Shown: one piece after another, positions 43,043-53,661 of the stretch
How positions within the stretch are numbered: position 1 is the stretch's first letter
Layout: the number at the start of each line of letters is the position of its first letter
Assembly: GCF_023101685.1 (NCBI RefSeq)
Contig: NZ_CP082164.1
Span: 9,114,001-9,178,000, forward strand
DNA: 64,000 bases
Source of the DNA: Bradyrhizobium sp. 186
GTDB taxonomy: Bacteria > Pseudomonadota > Alphaproteobacteria > Rhizobiales > Xanthobacteraceae
Direction of reading: 5' to 3'
The notes under the pieces: model-generated
What the model was told of the DNA's origin: nothing
The model's database searches: none
The model's input: only the letters and a program-made list of their open reading frames with translations
Translations under genes and position numbers: made by a program

Positions 43043-44179
43043 ATGAAGCACATCACCTGTATCGACGATCTTCGCACACTGCATCAGCGCCGCGTGCCGA
43101 AGGCGTTCTTCGATTATTGCGACCGCGGCTCCTATGCCGAGGAAACGCTGCGTGCCAACCGCGACGATATGCAGGGCGTCAAGTTTCGCCAACGCATCCT
43201 GGTCGATGTCTCCAGCCGCGACACCTCGACCACCATTCTCGGCGAGCCCTCGACCATGCCGCTGGTGCTCGCGCCGGTGGGCCTTCTGGGCATGCAGCAC
43301 GGCGACGGCGAGATTCACGCCTGCCGCGCCGCGCAGGCCGCCGGCATCCCGTTCACGCAATCGACGATGTCGATCTGCTCGATCGAGGACATCGCCGCCA
43401 ATGTCGAGAAGCCGTTCTGGTTCCAGCTCTATGTGATGAAGGACCGCGGCTTCATCAAGGAGCTGATCGAGCGCGCGATGGCGGCCAAGTGCAGCGCGCT
43501 CGTGCTCACCGTCGATCTCCAGGTGATCGGCCAGCGCCACCAGGACATCAAGAACGGCATGACGGTGCCGCCGGAATGGTCGCTGTCGAAGCTGATCGAT
43601 TTCGCCACCAAGCCGGCCTGGGTGTCGGGCGTGCTGCAGGGCAAGCGCCGCACCTTCGGCAATCTCGCCGGTCATCTGAAGGTCAGCGACGACATCACGT
43701 CGCTGTCGACCTGGATCAACTCGCAGTTCGACACCTCGCTGAACTGGAAGGACGTCGAGTGGGTCCGCAGCATCTGGCCGGGCAAGCTCATCATCAAGGG
43801 CATCTTGGACGTCGAGGACGCCGAGCTCGCCGCGAAAACCGGCGCGCAGGCGCTGGTGGTGTCCAACCATGGCGGCCGCCAGCTCGACGGCGCGCCGTCT
43901 TCGATCGAGGTGCTGCCCGAGATCGCTGACGCGGTTGGCTCGAAGATGGAGATCATGTTCGACGGTGGCATCCGCTCCGGCCAGGACGTGATGCGCGCGC
44001 TCGCGCTCGGCGCAAAGTCCTGCATGATCGGCCGCGCCTATGCCTACGGCTTAGGTGCCGGCGGCCATGCCGGCGTCGCCAAGGCGATCGACATCATCCA
44101 GAAAGAGCTGCTCACGACCATGGGCCTGTGCGGCGTCAACAAGATCGACGAGATCGACGATCACATCATTGCGGTGTGA
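43043..44179 (+). CDS. lldD: FMN-dependent alpha-hydroxyacid dehydrogenase (L-lactate dehydrogenase-like)
   Basis: The start MKHITCIDDLRTLHQRRVPK at 43043 gives 378 residues. Family motifs include FDYCDRGSYAEETLRAN, PLVLAPVGLLGM, the catalytic His in VVSNHGGRQLDGAPSSIEVL and the FMN phosphate region FDGGIRSGQDVMRALALGAK. It oxidises L-lactate or a related 2-hydroxyacid to the keto acid, passing electrons to the respiratory chain. The LldD name is the closest match; other 2-hydroxyacids are possible. Confidence 0.9.
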   Translation: MKHITCIDDLRTLHQRRVPKAFFDYCDRGSYAEETLRANRDDMQGVKFRQRILVDVSSRDTSTTILGEPSTMPLVLAPVGLLGMQHGDGEIHACRAAQAAGIPFTQSTMSICSIEDIAANVEKPFWFQLYVMKDRGFIKELIERAMAAKCSALVLTVDLQVIGQRHQDIKNGMTVPPEWSLSKLIDFATKPAWVSGVLQGKRRTFGNLAGHLKVSDDITSLSTWINSQFDTSLNWKDVEWVRSIWPGKLIIKGILDVEDAELAAKTGAQALVVSNHGGRQLDGAPSSIEVLPEIADAVGSKMEIMFDGGIRSGQDVMRALALGAKSCMIGRAYAYGLGAGGHAGVAKAIDIIQKELLTTMGLCGVNKIDEIDDHIIAV

Positions 44180-44185
44180 TTTTCG

Positions 44186-44278
44186 CAAGGTGGGCAAAGC
44201 GAAGCGCGCCCACCACGTTTCACGGAATGCGCGAGAAGACGTGGGCACGGCGCAAGCGCACCTTTGCCTACCCTACGA
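44186..44278. repeat. Intergenic repeat with GGTGGGC/GCCCACC stem
   Basis: GGTGGGCAAAGCGAAGCGCGCCCACC forms a hairpin at the start, followed by GTGGGCACGGCGCAAGCGCACC. The type is common between genes in Bradyrhizobium. Confidence 0.6.
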
Positions 44279-44322
44279 TTCTGCGGTTGGCGGCTAGCGA
44301 AAGTCGTCGCCACACTCTCAAT

Positions 44323-44466
44323 CGTCATCCTGGACAAGCGCAGCGAAGCGAAGCGCAGATCCAGGATCCATAACCACAGGATCAAGTTTGGCGAAGACTA
44401 GCGGTTGCCAGCCTCCATCAAACTCCTCCCTGGGGTAATGGGTCCTGGCTTTCGCCAGGACGACGT
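44323..44466. repeat. Long palindromic intergenic repeat, copy 1
   Basis: An outer arm GTCATCCTGG...CCAGGA with a second hairpin TCCTGGCTTTCGCCAGGA, sharing the spacer text TTTGGCGAAGACTAG with a second copy at 59.6 kb. Confidence 0.7.
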
Positions 44467-44491
44467 TGGGGAAGCACTTCCCGCTTTACCC

Positions 44492-45118
44492 TCACATCGG
44501 CGGCGTCAGGCCATCGCGGCCGACGCTGACACGGTTGGCTTCGAGCGAGCCGTCCGGCAGCTGCTTGACGAAGGCGATGATCTTGGCGCCGGCCTTGAGA
44601 TCGGCTTTCTCGCCGGGCACGTAGGTGACAACCGGCGTATCGGCCGAGACGAACACCTTCTTCTCGCCGTCCTTGTACTTGATGAGCAGGGTGTGCCCAT
44701 CATTGCCGACCACGCTCTCGGCGACAGTGGCATTGGTCATGCTGGAATTCGGCTTCAGATCGTAGGGCCGCGAGCCCTCGCCGGTACCGCGCATGCTCTC
44801 CGGAAACACATGGACCTCGACCGCGTTCTGGCCGCCGTCCGGCCCCGGCACGGTAGTGGCGCCGATGAACGAACCCGTCTTGATGTCGGCCAGCGAAACC
44901 TTGGTAATCCCGGCGACGCGCAGATCGGAGGCGATGTGCAGCTTGACGTCCTCGCCGCTGCGCGACTTGACCTGCATCGTGTCGCTATCGACGGTTTCGA
45001 TCGTGCCGCGCACGCGCGTCGGCACCGGCGCCTTCTGCGCGACTGCATAGAGGGTCGAGATGGCCACCATCGCGACGGCGATGAGCGGACGTGTGAAAGT
45101 TGCACGTTGAACAGACAT
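44492..45118 (-). CDS. Exported protein of unknown function, DUF5666-like
   Basis: The start MSVQRATFTRPLIAVAMVAI at 45118 provides a signal peptide with likely cleavage after AVAQK. The 208-residue protein has beta-rich repeats: VRGTIETVDSDTMQVKSRSG, DVKLHIASDLRVAG and LLIKYKDGEKKVFVSADTPV, an OB-like pattern seen in DUF5666-type periplasmic proteins. Function is unknown. It is downstream of aroE on the same strand, with a 55-bp gap. Confidence 0.7.
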   Translation of the reverse strand: MSVQRATFTRPLIAVAMVAISTLYAVAQKAPVPTRVRGTIETVDSDTMQVKSRSGEDVKLHIASDLRVAGITKVSLADIKTGSFIGATTVPGPDGGQNAVEVHVFPESMRGTGEGSRPYDLKPNSSMTNATVAESVVGNDGHTLLIKYKDGEKKVFVSADTPVVTYVPGEKADLKAGAKIIAFVKQLPDGSLEANRVSVGRDGLTPPM

Positions 45119-45173
45119 GACGGTCTCCGATTGTCCCACGGACATAGAACTCCGGAGATCGCGCGCTATTCTC

Positions 45174-46010
45174 TCAAGTCTTTGTGAGATCGGCCTCGAC
45201 CAGCTCACGCAGCTCTGCCGTGACCTCTGGCTTTCGGCCGAACCATAGCTCGAAACCGCGCACCGCCTGATGCAAGAGCATGCCGAGCCCGTCGGCGGTC
45301 TTCAAACCACGCGCCTTCGCCGCCGCAAGCAGCGGGGTCACCAGGGGGACATAGACGAGATCGGCGACGACGGCCGCCTGTGGCAGCCTTGCCACATCAA
45401 CATCGAGTGAAGGCTGGCCGTGCATCCCGAGCGAGGTCGTGTTCACGAGAAGTTTTGCGCGCGGCAGCACGTCGTTGATCCCGTCCCATGTAACGGGCTG
45501 CACGTTCGGCCCGAACTCGCTTGCGAGTGCCTCCGCCCGTGCCATCGTACGGTTGGCCAGATGCACGCGACTGAAGCCGCGTTCGAGCAGGCCGAACACG
45601 ACCGCGCGCGAGGAGCCGCCGGCCCCAAGCACGAGCGCCTGTTCAGCCCGATCCCAGCCGGGCGCGCTGGCGTCGAGATTGTTGATGAAACCCTCGACGT
45701 CGGTATTAGTCGAGCGGAGCTCGCCATCCGCGAACCACAGCGTGTTGGCGGCGCCCACGGCCTTTGCGCGCGCATCCGGCATCGACAGCGCCAGCACGCC
45801 TTCCTTGTGCGGAATGGTGACGTTGGCGCCGGCGAAGCCGCGCAGCGACAGCCGCAGCACGAAGTCGCGCAGATCCTCGGGCGGGACCGCCTCGATGACA
45901 TAGCCGCCCGCGATGCCCAGCGTGCGCAACCAGTAATGATGGATCAGCGGCGAGCGTGAATGCGCCGCCGGCCATCCGATCAAGCAGGCTGCGGGAGCCT
46001 TGGGCACCAT
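45174..46010 (-). CDS. aroE: Shikimate dehydrogenase family protein
   Basis: The 278-residue protein has SRSPLIHHYWL (shikimate contacts), NVTIPHKEGVLAL with the catalytic Lys, NTDVEGFINNL with the catalytic Asp, an NADP loop LGAGGSSRAVVFGLLERG with NRT after it, and a C-terminal GLGMLLHQAVRGFELWFG. It reduces 3-dehydroshikimate in aromatic amino acid synthesis. AroE paralogues (YdiB/quinate type) cannot be excluded. Confidence 0.92.
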   Translation of the reverse strand: MVPKAPAACLIGWPAAHSRSPLIHHYWLRTLGIAGGYVIEAVPPEDLRDFVLRLSLRGFAGANVTIPHKEGVLALSMPDARAKAVGAANTLWFADGELRSTNTDVEGFINNLDASAPGWDRAEQALVLGAGGSSRAVVFGLLERGFSRVHLANRTMARAEALASEFGPNVQPVTWDGINDVLPRAKLLVNTTSLGMHGQPSLDVDVARLPQAAVVADLVYVPLVTPLLAAAKARGLKTADGLGMLLHQAVRGFELWFGRKPEVTAELRELVEADLTKT

Positions 46011-46065
46011 TATCCTTCCCTCAGGGAGCGTGGGAGGCGATCCATTTCGCGTCCAGCCGGCTCTG

Positions 46066-46573
46066 TCAAGCGCGCGAGCGCCGCATCGCCACGGCCACGA
46101 TCGCGCTCAACGCCAGCATTGTACCAGCGGCCAGATCGCGGCGAGATTGATCCGGACATAGGCGAGGTAAGATCGAGCCCCGCGCCGCCCTGGATCTGGA
46201 ACACGGCATTCTCCAGGCCCATCGCAAGCACGATCCCGGCAATCGCGAGGCCAGGCAGCCCGTACGCATGGCAAAGTCCGGCACCGGCAAGCAGCACTGC
46301 CTCGATCAGGAGCAGCCAGGGCTGCCGCTCGGCGCCGCCGCCAAGCACCACGAGGCTGCCGGCCGCAGCTCCGGCCACGAACAGCGCGATCAGACCCAGA
46401 GCGCTGGCAGCCTGCGGCCAATCGGTTTCCGCAAGGCTCACGCCCAGCCGCGTGGAGTTGCCGCTCATGAAGGAGACGAACAGGCCGCCGAGATGCAGGA
46501 ACCCGATTCCGTCGACCTAGCCTGCAATCATGCTGAGCGCGCAGGCCAGCGCAATGCGACGCGAATCCAGCAT
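46066..46573 (-). pseudogene. DUF1275 (YoaK-like) membrane protein pseudogene
   Basis: The frame starts MLDSRRIALACALSMIAG at 46573 and then meets an in-frame TAG (46519-46517) where DUF1275 proteins usually have Tyr, before VDGIGFLHLGGLFVSFMSGN. The downstream part keeps the family's hydrophobic helices (ALGLIALFVAGAAAGSLVVL, AGIVLAMGLENAVFQ) and then loses frame after GGAGLDL, resuming as RDLAAGTMLALSAIVAVAMR to the stop at 46066. With one nonsense and one frameshift the gene is inactive. A shortened product could start at the internal ATG 46468. Confidence 0.8.
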
Positions 46574-46644
46574 TCCGATGCACCACCGCCCGTGAGGTCG
46601 CGGCAGTGTCGATCAAATCGTCCGGCTTGAGAAGTGCGCGCCGC

Positions 46645-46748
46645 TAAAGCGCGACGAGATGAGAATTAAATCATCATCGCGCTTTAGGTTGTTGTTTGAG
46701 CATAATCTTTTCGGAAAACCGCTTCGCACTTTTCCGGATCATGCTCTA
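46645..46748. repeat. Two-hairpin dispersed repeat (AAAGCGCG...CGCGCTTT and AGCATAATC...GATCATGCT)
   Basis: The first hairpin pairs AAAGCGCGACGAGATG with CATCATCGCGCTTT. The second pairs AGCATAATCTTTTCGGAAAA with TTTTCCGGATCATGCT. This compound element recurs widely in Bradyrhizobium and Rhodopseudomonas genomes. Confidence 0.8.
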
Positions 46749-46781
46749 ACTAATCACCGGATGAAGACCCATCGAGGCGCT

Positions 46782-46836
46782 CACCCTCTCCCCGTAAGAA
46801 CGGAGAGAGGGTGTGAGAGGGCGGTGCGTCCCTTAC
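46782..46836. repeat. CTCTCCCCGTAAGAACGG-type palindrome
   Basis: CACCCTCTCCCCGT and ACGGAGAGAGGGTG form an imperfect hairpin, matching the family at 31.66, 34.93, 55.7 and 63.4 kb. It lies just past the EF-G-like gene and could serve as a terminator. Confidence 0.75.
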
Positions 46837-46849
46837 TGCGAGAGGCATA

Positions 46850-48898
46850 TCACGCCGCGACGCGATGCGCGGCGATGATCTGGTCGGCGGCGCGCCCGAT
46901 GACCTCGGCCATGTGGTCGAACTGACGGGTGAAGCTGCCGGCACCGGCCGTGGCCGAGCGCAGCTCGACGATGAGTTCGCCGATCTCGGCTTCCGGCATC
47001 ATGGCGCGGACACAGTCCCAGCCACTCCAGCCGTCGCGGGTGTCGAAGCCGAGGATCTGCCCGCGCCGCGCCGACAGGATCGCGTTGATCTTGGCGGTGG
47101 CATCGGTCGGGCAGACGATCTCGACCATGTGGATCGGCTCCAGCAGCACCGGCTGGCATTGCGGCAGGCCTTCGTTGAGCCCGATCCGCGCCGCCGTACG
47201 GAAGGCAAGGTCGGAGGAGTCGACGCTGTGATAGGAACCGTCGGTCAGCGTCACCACCAAATCGGTGACGGGAAAACCGAGCGGACCGCGCGTCAATCCG
47301 TCGACGACACCTTCCTCCACCGCGCCGATGTAGTTGCGCGGCACCGCGCCGCCGACCACCTTCTCAGTGAACTTGAAGCCGTCGCCGCGTGGCTGCGGCC
47401 TGATGTCGAGCACGACGTCGCCGAACTGGCCGTGGCCGCCGGACTGCTTCTTGTGACGTCCGCGCTGGGTGATCGGCTTGCGGATGGTCTCCTGATAGCC
47501 GATCGCGGGCGGATGCGACGTGACCTTGACGCCGAAGCGGTCGTGCAGCCGCTCGCTGGCCACACGCAGATGCATCTCGCCCTGCCCCCACAACACGGTG
47601 TCGTGGGTCTGCGCATTCTGCACCATCATCAGCGACGGATCTTCCTCGTGCAGGCGCGCCAGCGCCTGGCCGAGTTTGACGTCATCCTTGCGGTCGGGGG
47701 CCGCGATCGAGATCGCGAGCACCGGCGGTGTCGGCTCGAGAGCGGCCAGCGCGGCCGGCTGGGTCTTGCCGTTCGAGACGGTGTCGCCGGTCTTGATCGG
47801 GTCGAGCTTGCCGAGCGCCACCGTGTCGCCGGCTTCAGCCGCGGCACGCTTGGTGTCGTAGGCGCCGTTGACGGCGAGGATGCCGGCGACGCGGCTCGCT
47901 CCTCCGGAGGAGGATTGCAGCGTCGCACCGTCGTCGAGATGGCCGGCGAGCAGCCGCGTCAGCGACAGTTTTCCGCCGTGCTGCGAATGCAGCGTCTTGA
48001 AGACATAGCCGAGCGCATCCTTGCTCTCGGGCACACCGAGACGTTTTGCGGTCTCGGCAATGCCAGGGGCCTCGTGGCGCAGCGCCTTCATCAGACGCAG
48101 CACGCCGTTTTCGCGCGCCGCGGCGCCTAGCAGCACCGGACAGATCAGCCCTTCGCGCAATTCGCGGGCGAGATCGTCGAACACGGCATCGCGCGGCGGC
48201 TGGATGTCTTCGAGCAACTGCTCCATCAGCGCGTCGTCGTGGTCGGCGAGCTTCTCCAGCATCGAGAAGCGGGCTTCCTTCTCGCGGTCGAGATCGCCGC
48301 CCTTGAGCGCGATCACCTCGGAGGCCTTGTGCTCGCGATAGATGAAGGCGCGCTCCAGCGCGAGATCGACGAAGCCTTCGATCAGCTCGTCCTTCCAGAT
48401 CGGGATCTGGCGCAGCACCAGCGGCACACGCGAGGCCGGCTGGAGCGTCGCGAGCGTCTCGCGGATGCGCTTGTTGGCGCGGTCGATCTTGTTGAGGAAC
48501 AGGAAACGCGGGACCTTCAGCTCCTCCAGCTCGCGCAGGATGATCTGAAGCTGCGGCAGCTTCTTCTCGTCCGCCTCGCAAACCACCACCGCGGCGTCGA
48601 CCGCGGGCAGCGCGGCGCGCATGTCGTGAGCGAATTCGACGGAACCGGGACAATCGAGAAAGGTGTAGCTGTCGCCCATGAAACTCGTGGTGACGGCAGT
48701 GAGCCCGACGGTCATCTTGTGAAGACGGGCCTCGGCACTTGCGTCGCCGACGGAAGTTCCGGCGTCGACGCTGCCGGCGCGCGGGATTGCGCCCGTTCGC
48801 GCCAGTATCGCTTCGAGAAGTGTGGTTTTACCGCTTTGGAATGGGCCCACCAGCGCAATGCACCGTGGACCTCGGGGACTTCTGACGTCTTGTCCCAT
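46850..48898 (-). CDS. EF-G-like translational GTPase paralogue
   Basis: The start MGQDVRSPRGPRCIALVGPF at 48898 gives 682 residues. GTPase motifs are present: G1 GPFQSGKTTL, G3 FLDCPGSVEF and G4 FLNKIDRA. Domains II-V follow, with HSQHGGKLSLTRLLAGHL, GQGEMHLRVASERLHDRFGV and GGHGQFGDVVLDIRPQPRGD, and a C-terminal EF-G fold. Domain content is that of EF-G, but the G-domain is shortened and diverged, as in EF-G2 or FusA2-type paralogues. Translocation or recycling under special conditions is possible; the canonical fusA would be elsewhere, near rpsL/rpsG. Confidence 0.85.
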   Translation of the reverse strand: MGQDVRSPRGPRCIALVGPFQSGKTTLLEAILARTGAIPRAGSVDAGTSVGDASAEARLHKMTVGLTAVTTSFMGDSYTFLDCPGSVEFAHDMRAALPAVDAAVVVCEADEKKLPQLQIILRELEELKVPRFLFLNKIDRANKRIRETLATLQPASRVPLVLRQIPIWKDELIEGFVDLALERAFIYREHKASEVIALKGGDLDREKEARFSMLEKLADHDDALMEQLLEDIQPPRDAVFDDLARELREGLICPVLLGAAARENGVLRLMKALRHEAPGIAETAKRLGVPESKDALGYVFKTLHSQHGGKLSLTRLLAGHLDDGATLQSSSGGASRVAGILAVNGAYDTKRAAAEAGDTVALGKLDPIKTGDTVSNGKTQPAALAALEPTPPVLAISIAAPDRKDDVKLGQALARLHEEDPSLMMVQNAQTHDTVLWGQGEMHLRVASERLHDRFGVKVTSHPPAIGYQETIRKPITQRGRHKKQSGGHGQFGDVVLDIRPQPRGDGFKFTEKVVGGAVPRNYIGAVEEGVVDGLTRGPLGFPVTDLVVTLTDGSYHSVDSSDLAFRTAARIGLNEGLPQCQPVLLEPIHMVEIVCPTDATAKINAILSARRGQILGFDTRDGWSGWDCVRAMMPEAEIGELIVELRSATAGAGSFTRQFDHMAEVIGRAADQIIAAHRVAA

Positions 48899-49055
48899 TC
48901 GCCGCCTCCTTGGTGTGGAGCTCGGCCCATGATTGGGTCGGCAAACGCGGATGCTCTGCCCGTCCCCCCGGTTTGGCAAGCATCAAAAATCGCTGCGGTG
49001 CGTCCTCGCGGGAATCGCGCCGGTCGAGCGACGCGATCCGCACACGGGAAATTGT

Positions 49056-49535
49056 TTAACGGCCCGGACGGAGTTCCAGGCTCTCCAGACCGGCCGCGAT
49101 GTTGAGGCCGACCTGGCCCTGCACGCTGAGCGGCTGGAGCGCGATGGAATTGCTGGAGCCGCCGACCAGCACGTTGCCGCCGAGGCCGACGCCGACCGAC
49201 GCGCTGCCTTGCGCACCGGCATAATTGCCCGCGAGGTCGCCGGGTCCGAGCCGATTTACCGGTGCGAACACACCCCACGCCAGTGCCGTCTCCTGGGTGA
49301 TGCCGATGTCGAGGCCGACTTTGCGAATGGTCGCGACGTAACGGTCGTCCGGCAAACCATCGACGCGCAGCACGCAGCCGAGATTTGTCACGGAACCCAC
49401 GATGAAGCCGACGCTGGCACCGCCGCGGCATTCGAGCACGCCGACCTGCACCATCCGCTGCTGCGCGTTGCTACCTGCCACGGAGGCAACGATGCTGGCG
49501 ACGGCGAGCCCAGCGAGGGGGAATGAACGGCGCAT
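49056..49535 (-). CDS. DUF992 exported protein
   Basis: A signal peptide (LAGLAVASIVASVAGSNAQQ) is followed by VQVGVLECRGGASVGFIVGS and LGCVLRVDGLPDDRYVATIR, with a Cys pair typical of DUF992. Gly-rich strands follow (ASVGVGLGGNVLVGGSSNSI). The family is alphaproteobacterial, periplasmic and of unknown function. Confidence 0.88.
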   Translation of the reverse strand: MRRSFPLAGLAVASIVASVAGSNAQQRMVQVGVLECRGGASVGFIVGSVTNLGCVLRVDGLPDDRYVATIRKVGLDIGITQETALAWGVFAPVNRLGPGDLAGNYAGAQGSASVGVGLGGNVLVGGSSNSIALQPLSVQGQVGLNIAAGLESLELRPGR

Positions 49536-49640
49536 GAAATGTCTCCGGCTATAATGTGATGCGAGCAGAAAGGACGCCTACCCGTGGCGCGCGATCGTCT
49601 ATGCCACAAGAGTCCTGGCGCTGCCAGATCGCGACAATAA

Positions 49641-49664
49641 AAAGGCCCGCCTGAGCGGGCCTTT
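49641..49664 (-). terminator. Terminator after the aspartate aminotransferase gene
   Basis: AAAGGCCCGC and GCGGGCCTTT form a 10-bp stem with a CTGA loop; T-runs flank both sides. It lies 22 bp beyond the stop. Confidence 0.85.
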
Positions 49665-49685
49665 TCGATTCCTGTTGCAGACCGG

Positions 49686-51412
<1,727 letters not shown>

Positions 51413-52063
51413 ATGTACAAGCTCTATTCGATGCAACGCTCGGGCAACAGCTACAAGGTTCGCCTTGCGCTGGCGCTGCTGAACTTGCCTTACGAAGCGG
51501 TCGAGGTGGACATTCTGCGCGGCGAGAGCCGCACGCCGGACTTCCTGGCGAAGAACCCGTCCGGCCAGGTGCCGCTGCTCGAGGTCGGCGCCGACCGCTA
51601 TCTCGCCGAGTCCAATGCCATCCTCTGGTATGTCGCCGTCGGCACGCCGCTCGCGCCGGAGAACCGCATCGAACGCGCCGAGGCGCTGCAATGGATGTTC
51701 TTCGAGCAGCACGCGCTCGAGCCGAACATCGGCGCGGCCTATTTCTGGCTGTCGCTGGTCAGGGGCGGCCGCGACCTCCAGACCCATTCGCTGGAGGACT
51801 GGATGGAGCGCGGCTATGGCGCGCTCCAGGTGATGGAAAATCACCTCAAGACCAACGCCTATTTCGCCGCCCGCCAGCTCACGGTCGCCGACATCGCGCT
51901 TTACGGCTACACCCACGTCGCCGAGCGCTGCGACTTCGACCTCTCGACCTTCCCGGCGATCCGGGACTGGCTGAAGCGCGTCGAAGCGGCGCCCGGCTTC
52001 GTGGCGATGGACTGGCGGCCGGCCGACATCGACGACCCCGCCAGCATCGCGGCGGGCGCCTGA
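51413..52063 (+). CDS. Glutathione S-transferase family protein
   Basis: The start MYKLYSMQRSGNSYKVRLAL at 51413 gives 216 residues. The N-terminal thioredoxin domain has NPSGQVPLLEVGADRYLAES (cis-Pro and glutathione contacts) and the C-terminal helical domain has YFAARQLTVADIALYGYTHV. The SGNSYKVR motif (Ser near residue 10) fits the beta/eta-like bacterial class. Likely stress or detoxification related. It has no obvious operon partner. Confidence 0.92.
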   Translation: MYKLYSMQRSGNSYKVRLALALLNLPYEAVEVDILRGESRTPDFLAKNPSGQVPLLEVGADRYLAESNAILWYVAVGTPLAPENRIERAEALQWMFFEQHALEPNIGAAYFWLSLVRGGRDLQTHSLEDWMERGYGALQVMENHLKTNAYFAARQLTVADIALYGYTHVAERCDFDLSTFPAIRDWLKRVEAAPGFVAMDWRPADIDDPASIAAGA

Positions 52064-52216
52064 GTGCGAAGTCACGTTAAGAAATAACGGGCATATCGTT
52101 AACCTTTGCCGCAATCCCGCCATTTTCGCACGGGAGCCGCCGCAATATTGCCGGTTGAAACTGTGAAATTACAGAGCGTCGCGGGTGATTCGCTCGCGCG
52201 TTGAAGGATTTAGACC

Positions 52217-52393
52217 ATGATTCGGGCGTCCGGCACGGTAGGCTTTCAGGGCCAACCCGCCACCGTCGCGTCTTCCCGGTTGACCAACGCAGTGGCGGCC
52301 TCGCTCGCCGTCGCGGCGCTGTCGCTGTGCCTGATCGTCACCCTGACGGTGCTGTCGACCAAGGCGACCATGGCGATGGGCCTGCCGGTCTGA
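52217..52393 (+). CDS. Small single-TM protein (58 aa)
   Basis: An ATG at 52217 opens a frame beginning MIRASGTVGFQGQPATVASS, followed by a TM helix (AASLAVAALSLCLIVTLTVL) and a short tail ending MGLPV. The rest of the surrounding frames look random, while this one has a clear membrane segment. No family is recognised. Confidence 0.55.
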   Translation: MIRASGTVGFQGQPATVASSRLTNAVAASLAVAALSLCLIVTLTVLSTKATMAMGLPV

Positions 52394-52466
52394 TCCCCGT
52401 TTCATCCTGGACCAGCCTTCAAGGCGCCGCATGGCCCGCGCCGACCGGCATCGCGACAGGACATCG

Positions 52467-52625
52467 ATGAAATCACCTGTGGTAGTCGTTGCAATCACTC
52501 TGACCGCGGCCATCCTGGTCGCGGCGTCGCTGTTGATTTTCACCGGCATGCGCAAGAGCCCGGGAACGTCGACGCTGAACGCGCCCATGTTGCAACAACG
52601 CGCGAAGCCCGCGCACTTGGCCTAA
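52467..52625 (+). CDS. Small single-TM protein (52 aa)
   Basis: The start MKSPVVVVAITLTAAILVAA at 52467 leads into a single TM helix that continues SLLIFTGMRK, then a polar tail (SPGTSTLNAPMLQQRAKPAH). It follows the 58-aa TM protein by 73 bp, so the two may be expressed together. Function unknown. Confidence 0.5.
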   Translation: MKSPVVVVAITLTAAILVAASLLIFTGMRKSPGTSTLNAPMLQQRAKPAHLA

Positions 52626-52752
52626 AATCATCCGAAAGCTTTGTGCTCCGGCGCAAGTCCGCTTTAAGCGCACCGCGCGAAATCGCATCGCGTTGACGCA
52701 ACGATCAGTCAGTGTCGCGGCCTTACTCGTTCGGGAGGAGCGAGACAGGCCC

Positions 52753-53571
52753 ATGCGGTTCGGATGGCGCGCGATCTCCGGTCCGGCGCTGACGGCAGCG
52801 ATTGCGCTGCTGGCGATCCTGATCGACCGCCATCTACCCATTCCCTCGCCCGCGCCGCTGTTCGTATGCATCGTGGCTGTTGCAGGCTCGCTGTCGGGCT
52901 TCACCTCCGCCATGACCAGTGCGGCCGTTGCGTTGATCGGCGCGGCGCTGTTCTTCCTCGGCCACCGGGCCGGTCCCGGCTACGCCGCCGCCGATCTGGT
53001 CCCGCTCGGTCTCCTGGCGATAACGGTTACCTCCACTGCCGCCATCACCGGGTTGGTGCGCGAGCGCCTGATCGACACATTCGCCTCCGAGCGCCGCAAC
53101 CACGCTACCGGCGCGCGGCTGTCGGCTGCGCTCGACCAGGTCGATATCGGCATCGTGCTGCTCGATGCGGAGACGCGCGCCGAATTCATCAACCGTGCGT
53201 TCCGGGATTATTTTGCACTGCCGGACGAAGTCGCCGACGGCAAGCCGCCCTTCATCGCGCTGATGTATCACGGCCGCGACACCGGCGCGTTCGAGCTGCC
53301 GGAGGATGAGTTGGGCGCCTTCATCGCCCAGCGCATGGAGATGGTGCGGATCGGCGATGCTACGCCGATCAACATCAGCTTGCGGAATGGCGAGGTGCTG
53401 CGGTTCGTCTGCGCCGCGCTGCCCGACGGCGGGCGCATGCTGAGCTATACGCCGGTGACCGACCTCGTGCGCCACACCGATGCGGCGTCCCGTGCCGATT
53501 ACTACCGCTCGCTGCGCGATCCCACGGGCCGCAGGCTGATCGGCCATCTGCGCGTCGCCGAGCGACGCTAG
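52753..53571 (+). CDS. Membrane-anchored PAS-domain protein
   Basis: An ATG at 52753 (GGAGG-like site upstream) gives 272 residues. Three to four hydrophobic segments occupy the first 100 residues (ALTAAIALLAILI, LFVCIVAVAGSLSGF, VALIGAALFFLG, LLAITVTSTAAITGLV). A PAS domain follows (LSAALDQVDIGIVLLDAETR, AEFINRAFRDYFALPD). No kinase, GGDEF or methyl-accepting part is present, so output must go through a partner. Its N-terminal half recalls DUF4118-type sensor membranes. Confidence 0.75.
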   Translation: MRFGWRAISGPALTAAIALLAILIDRHLPIPSPAPLFVCIVAVAGSLSGFTSAMTSAAVALIGAALFFLGHRAGPGYAAADLVPLGLLAITVTSTAAITGLVRERLIDTFASERRNHATGARLSAALDQVDIGIVLLDAETRAEFINRAFRDYFALPDEVADGKPPFIALMYHGRDTGAFELPEDELGAFIAQRMEMVRIGDATPINISLRNGEVLRFVCAALPDGGRMLSYTPVTDLVRHTDAASRADYYRSLRDPTGRRLIGHLRVAERR

Positions 53572-53661
53572 AGCGCGATTGATCGGCGCACCGGTCATCA
53601 CGTATGAAGGACGCTTCATTGGCTTTGCGCCTTACGTCCTCCAAGATTGCGGAATTTTCAG

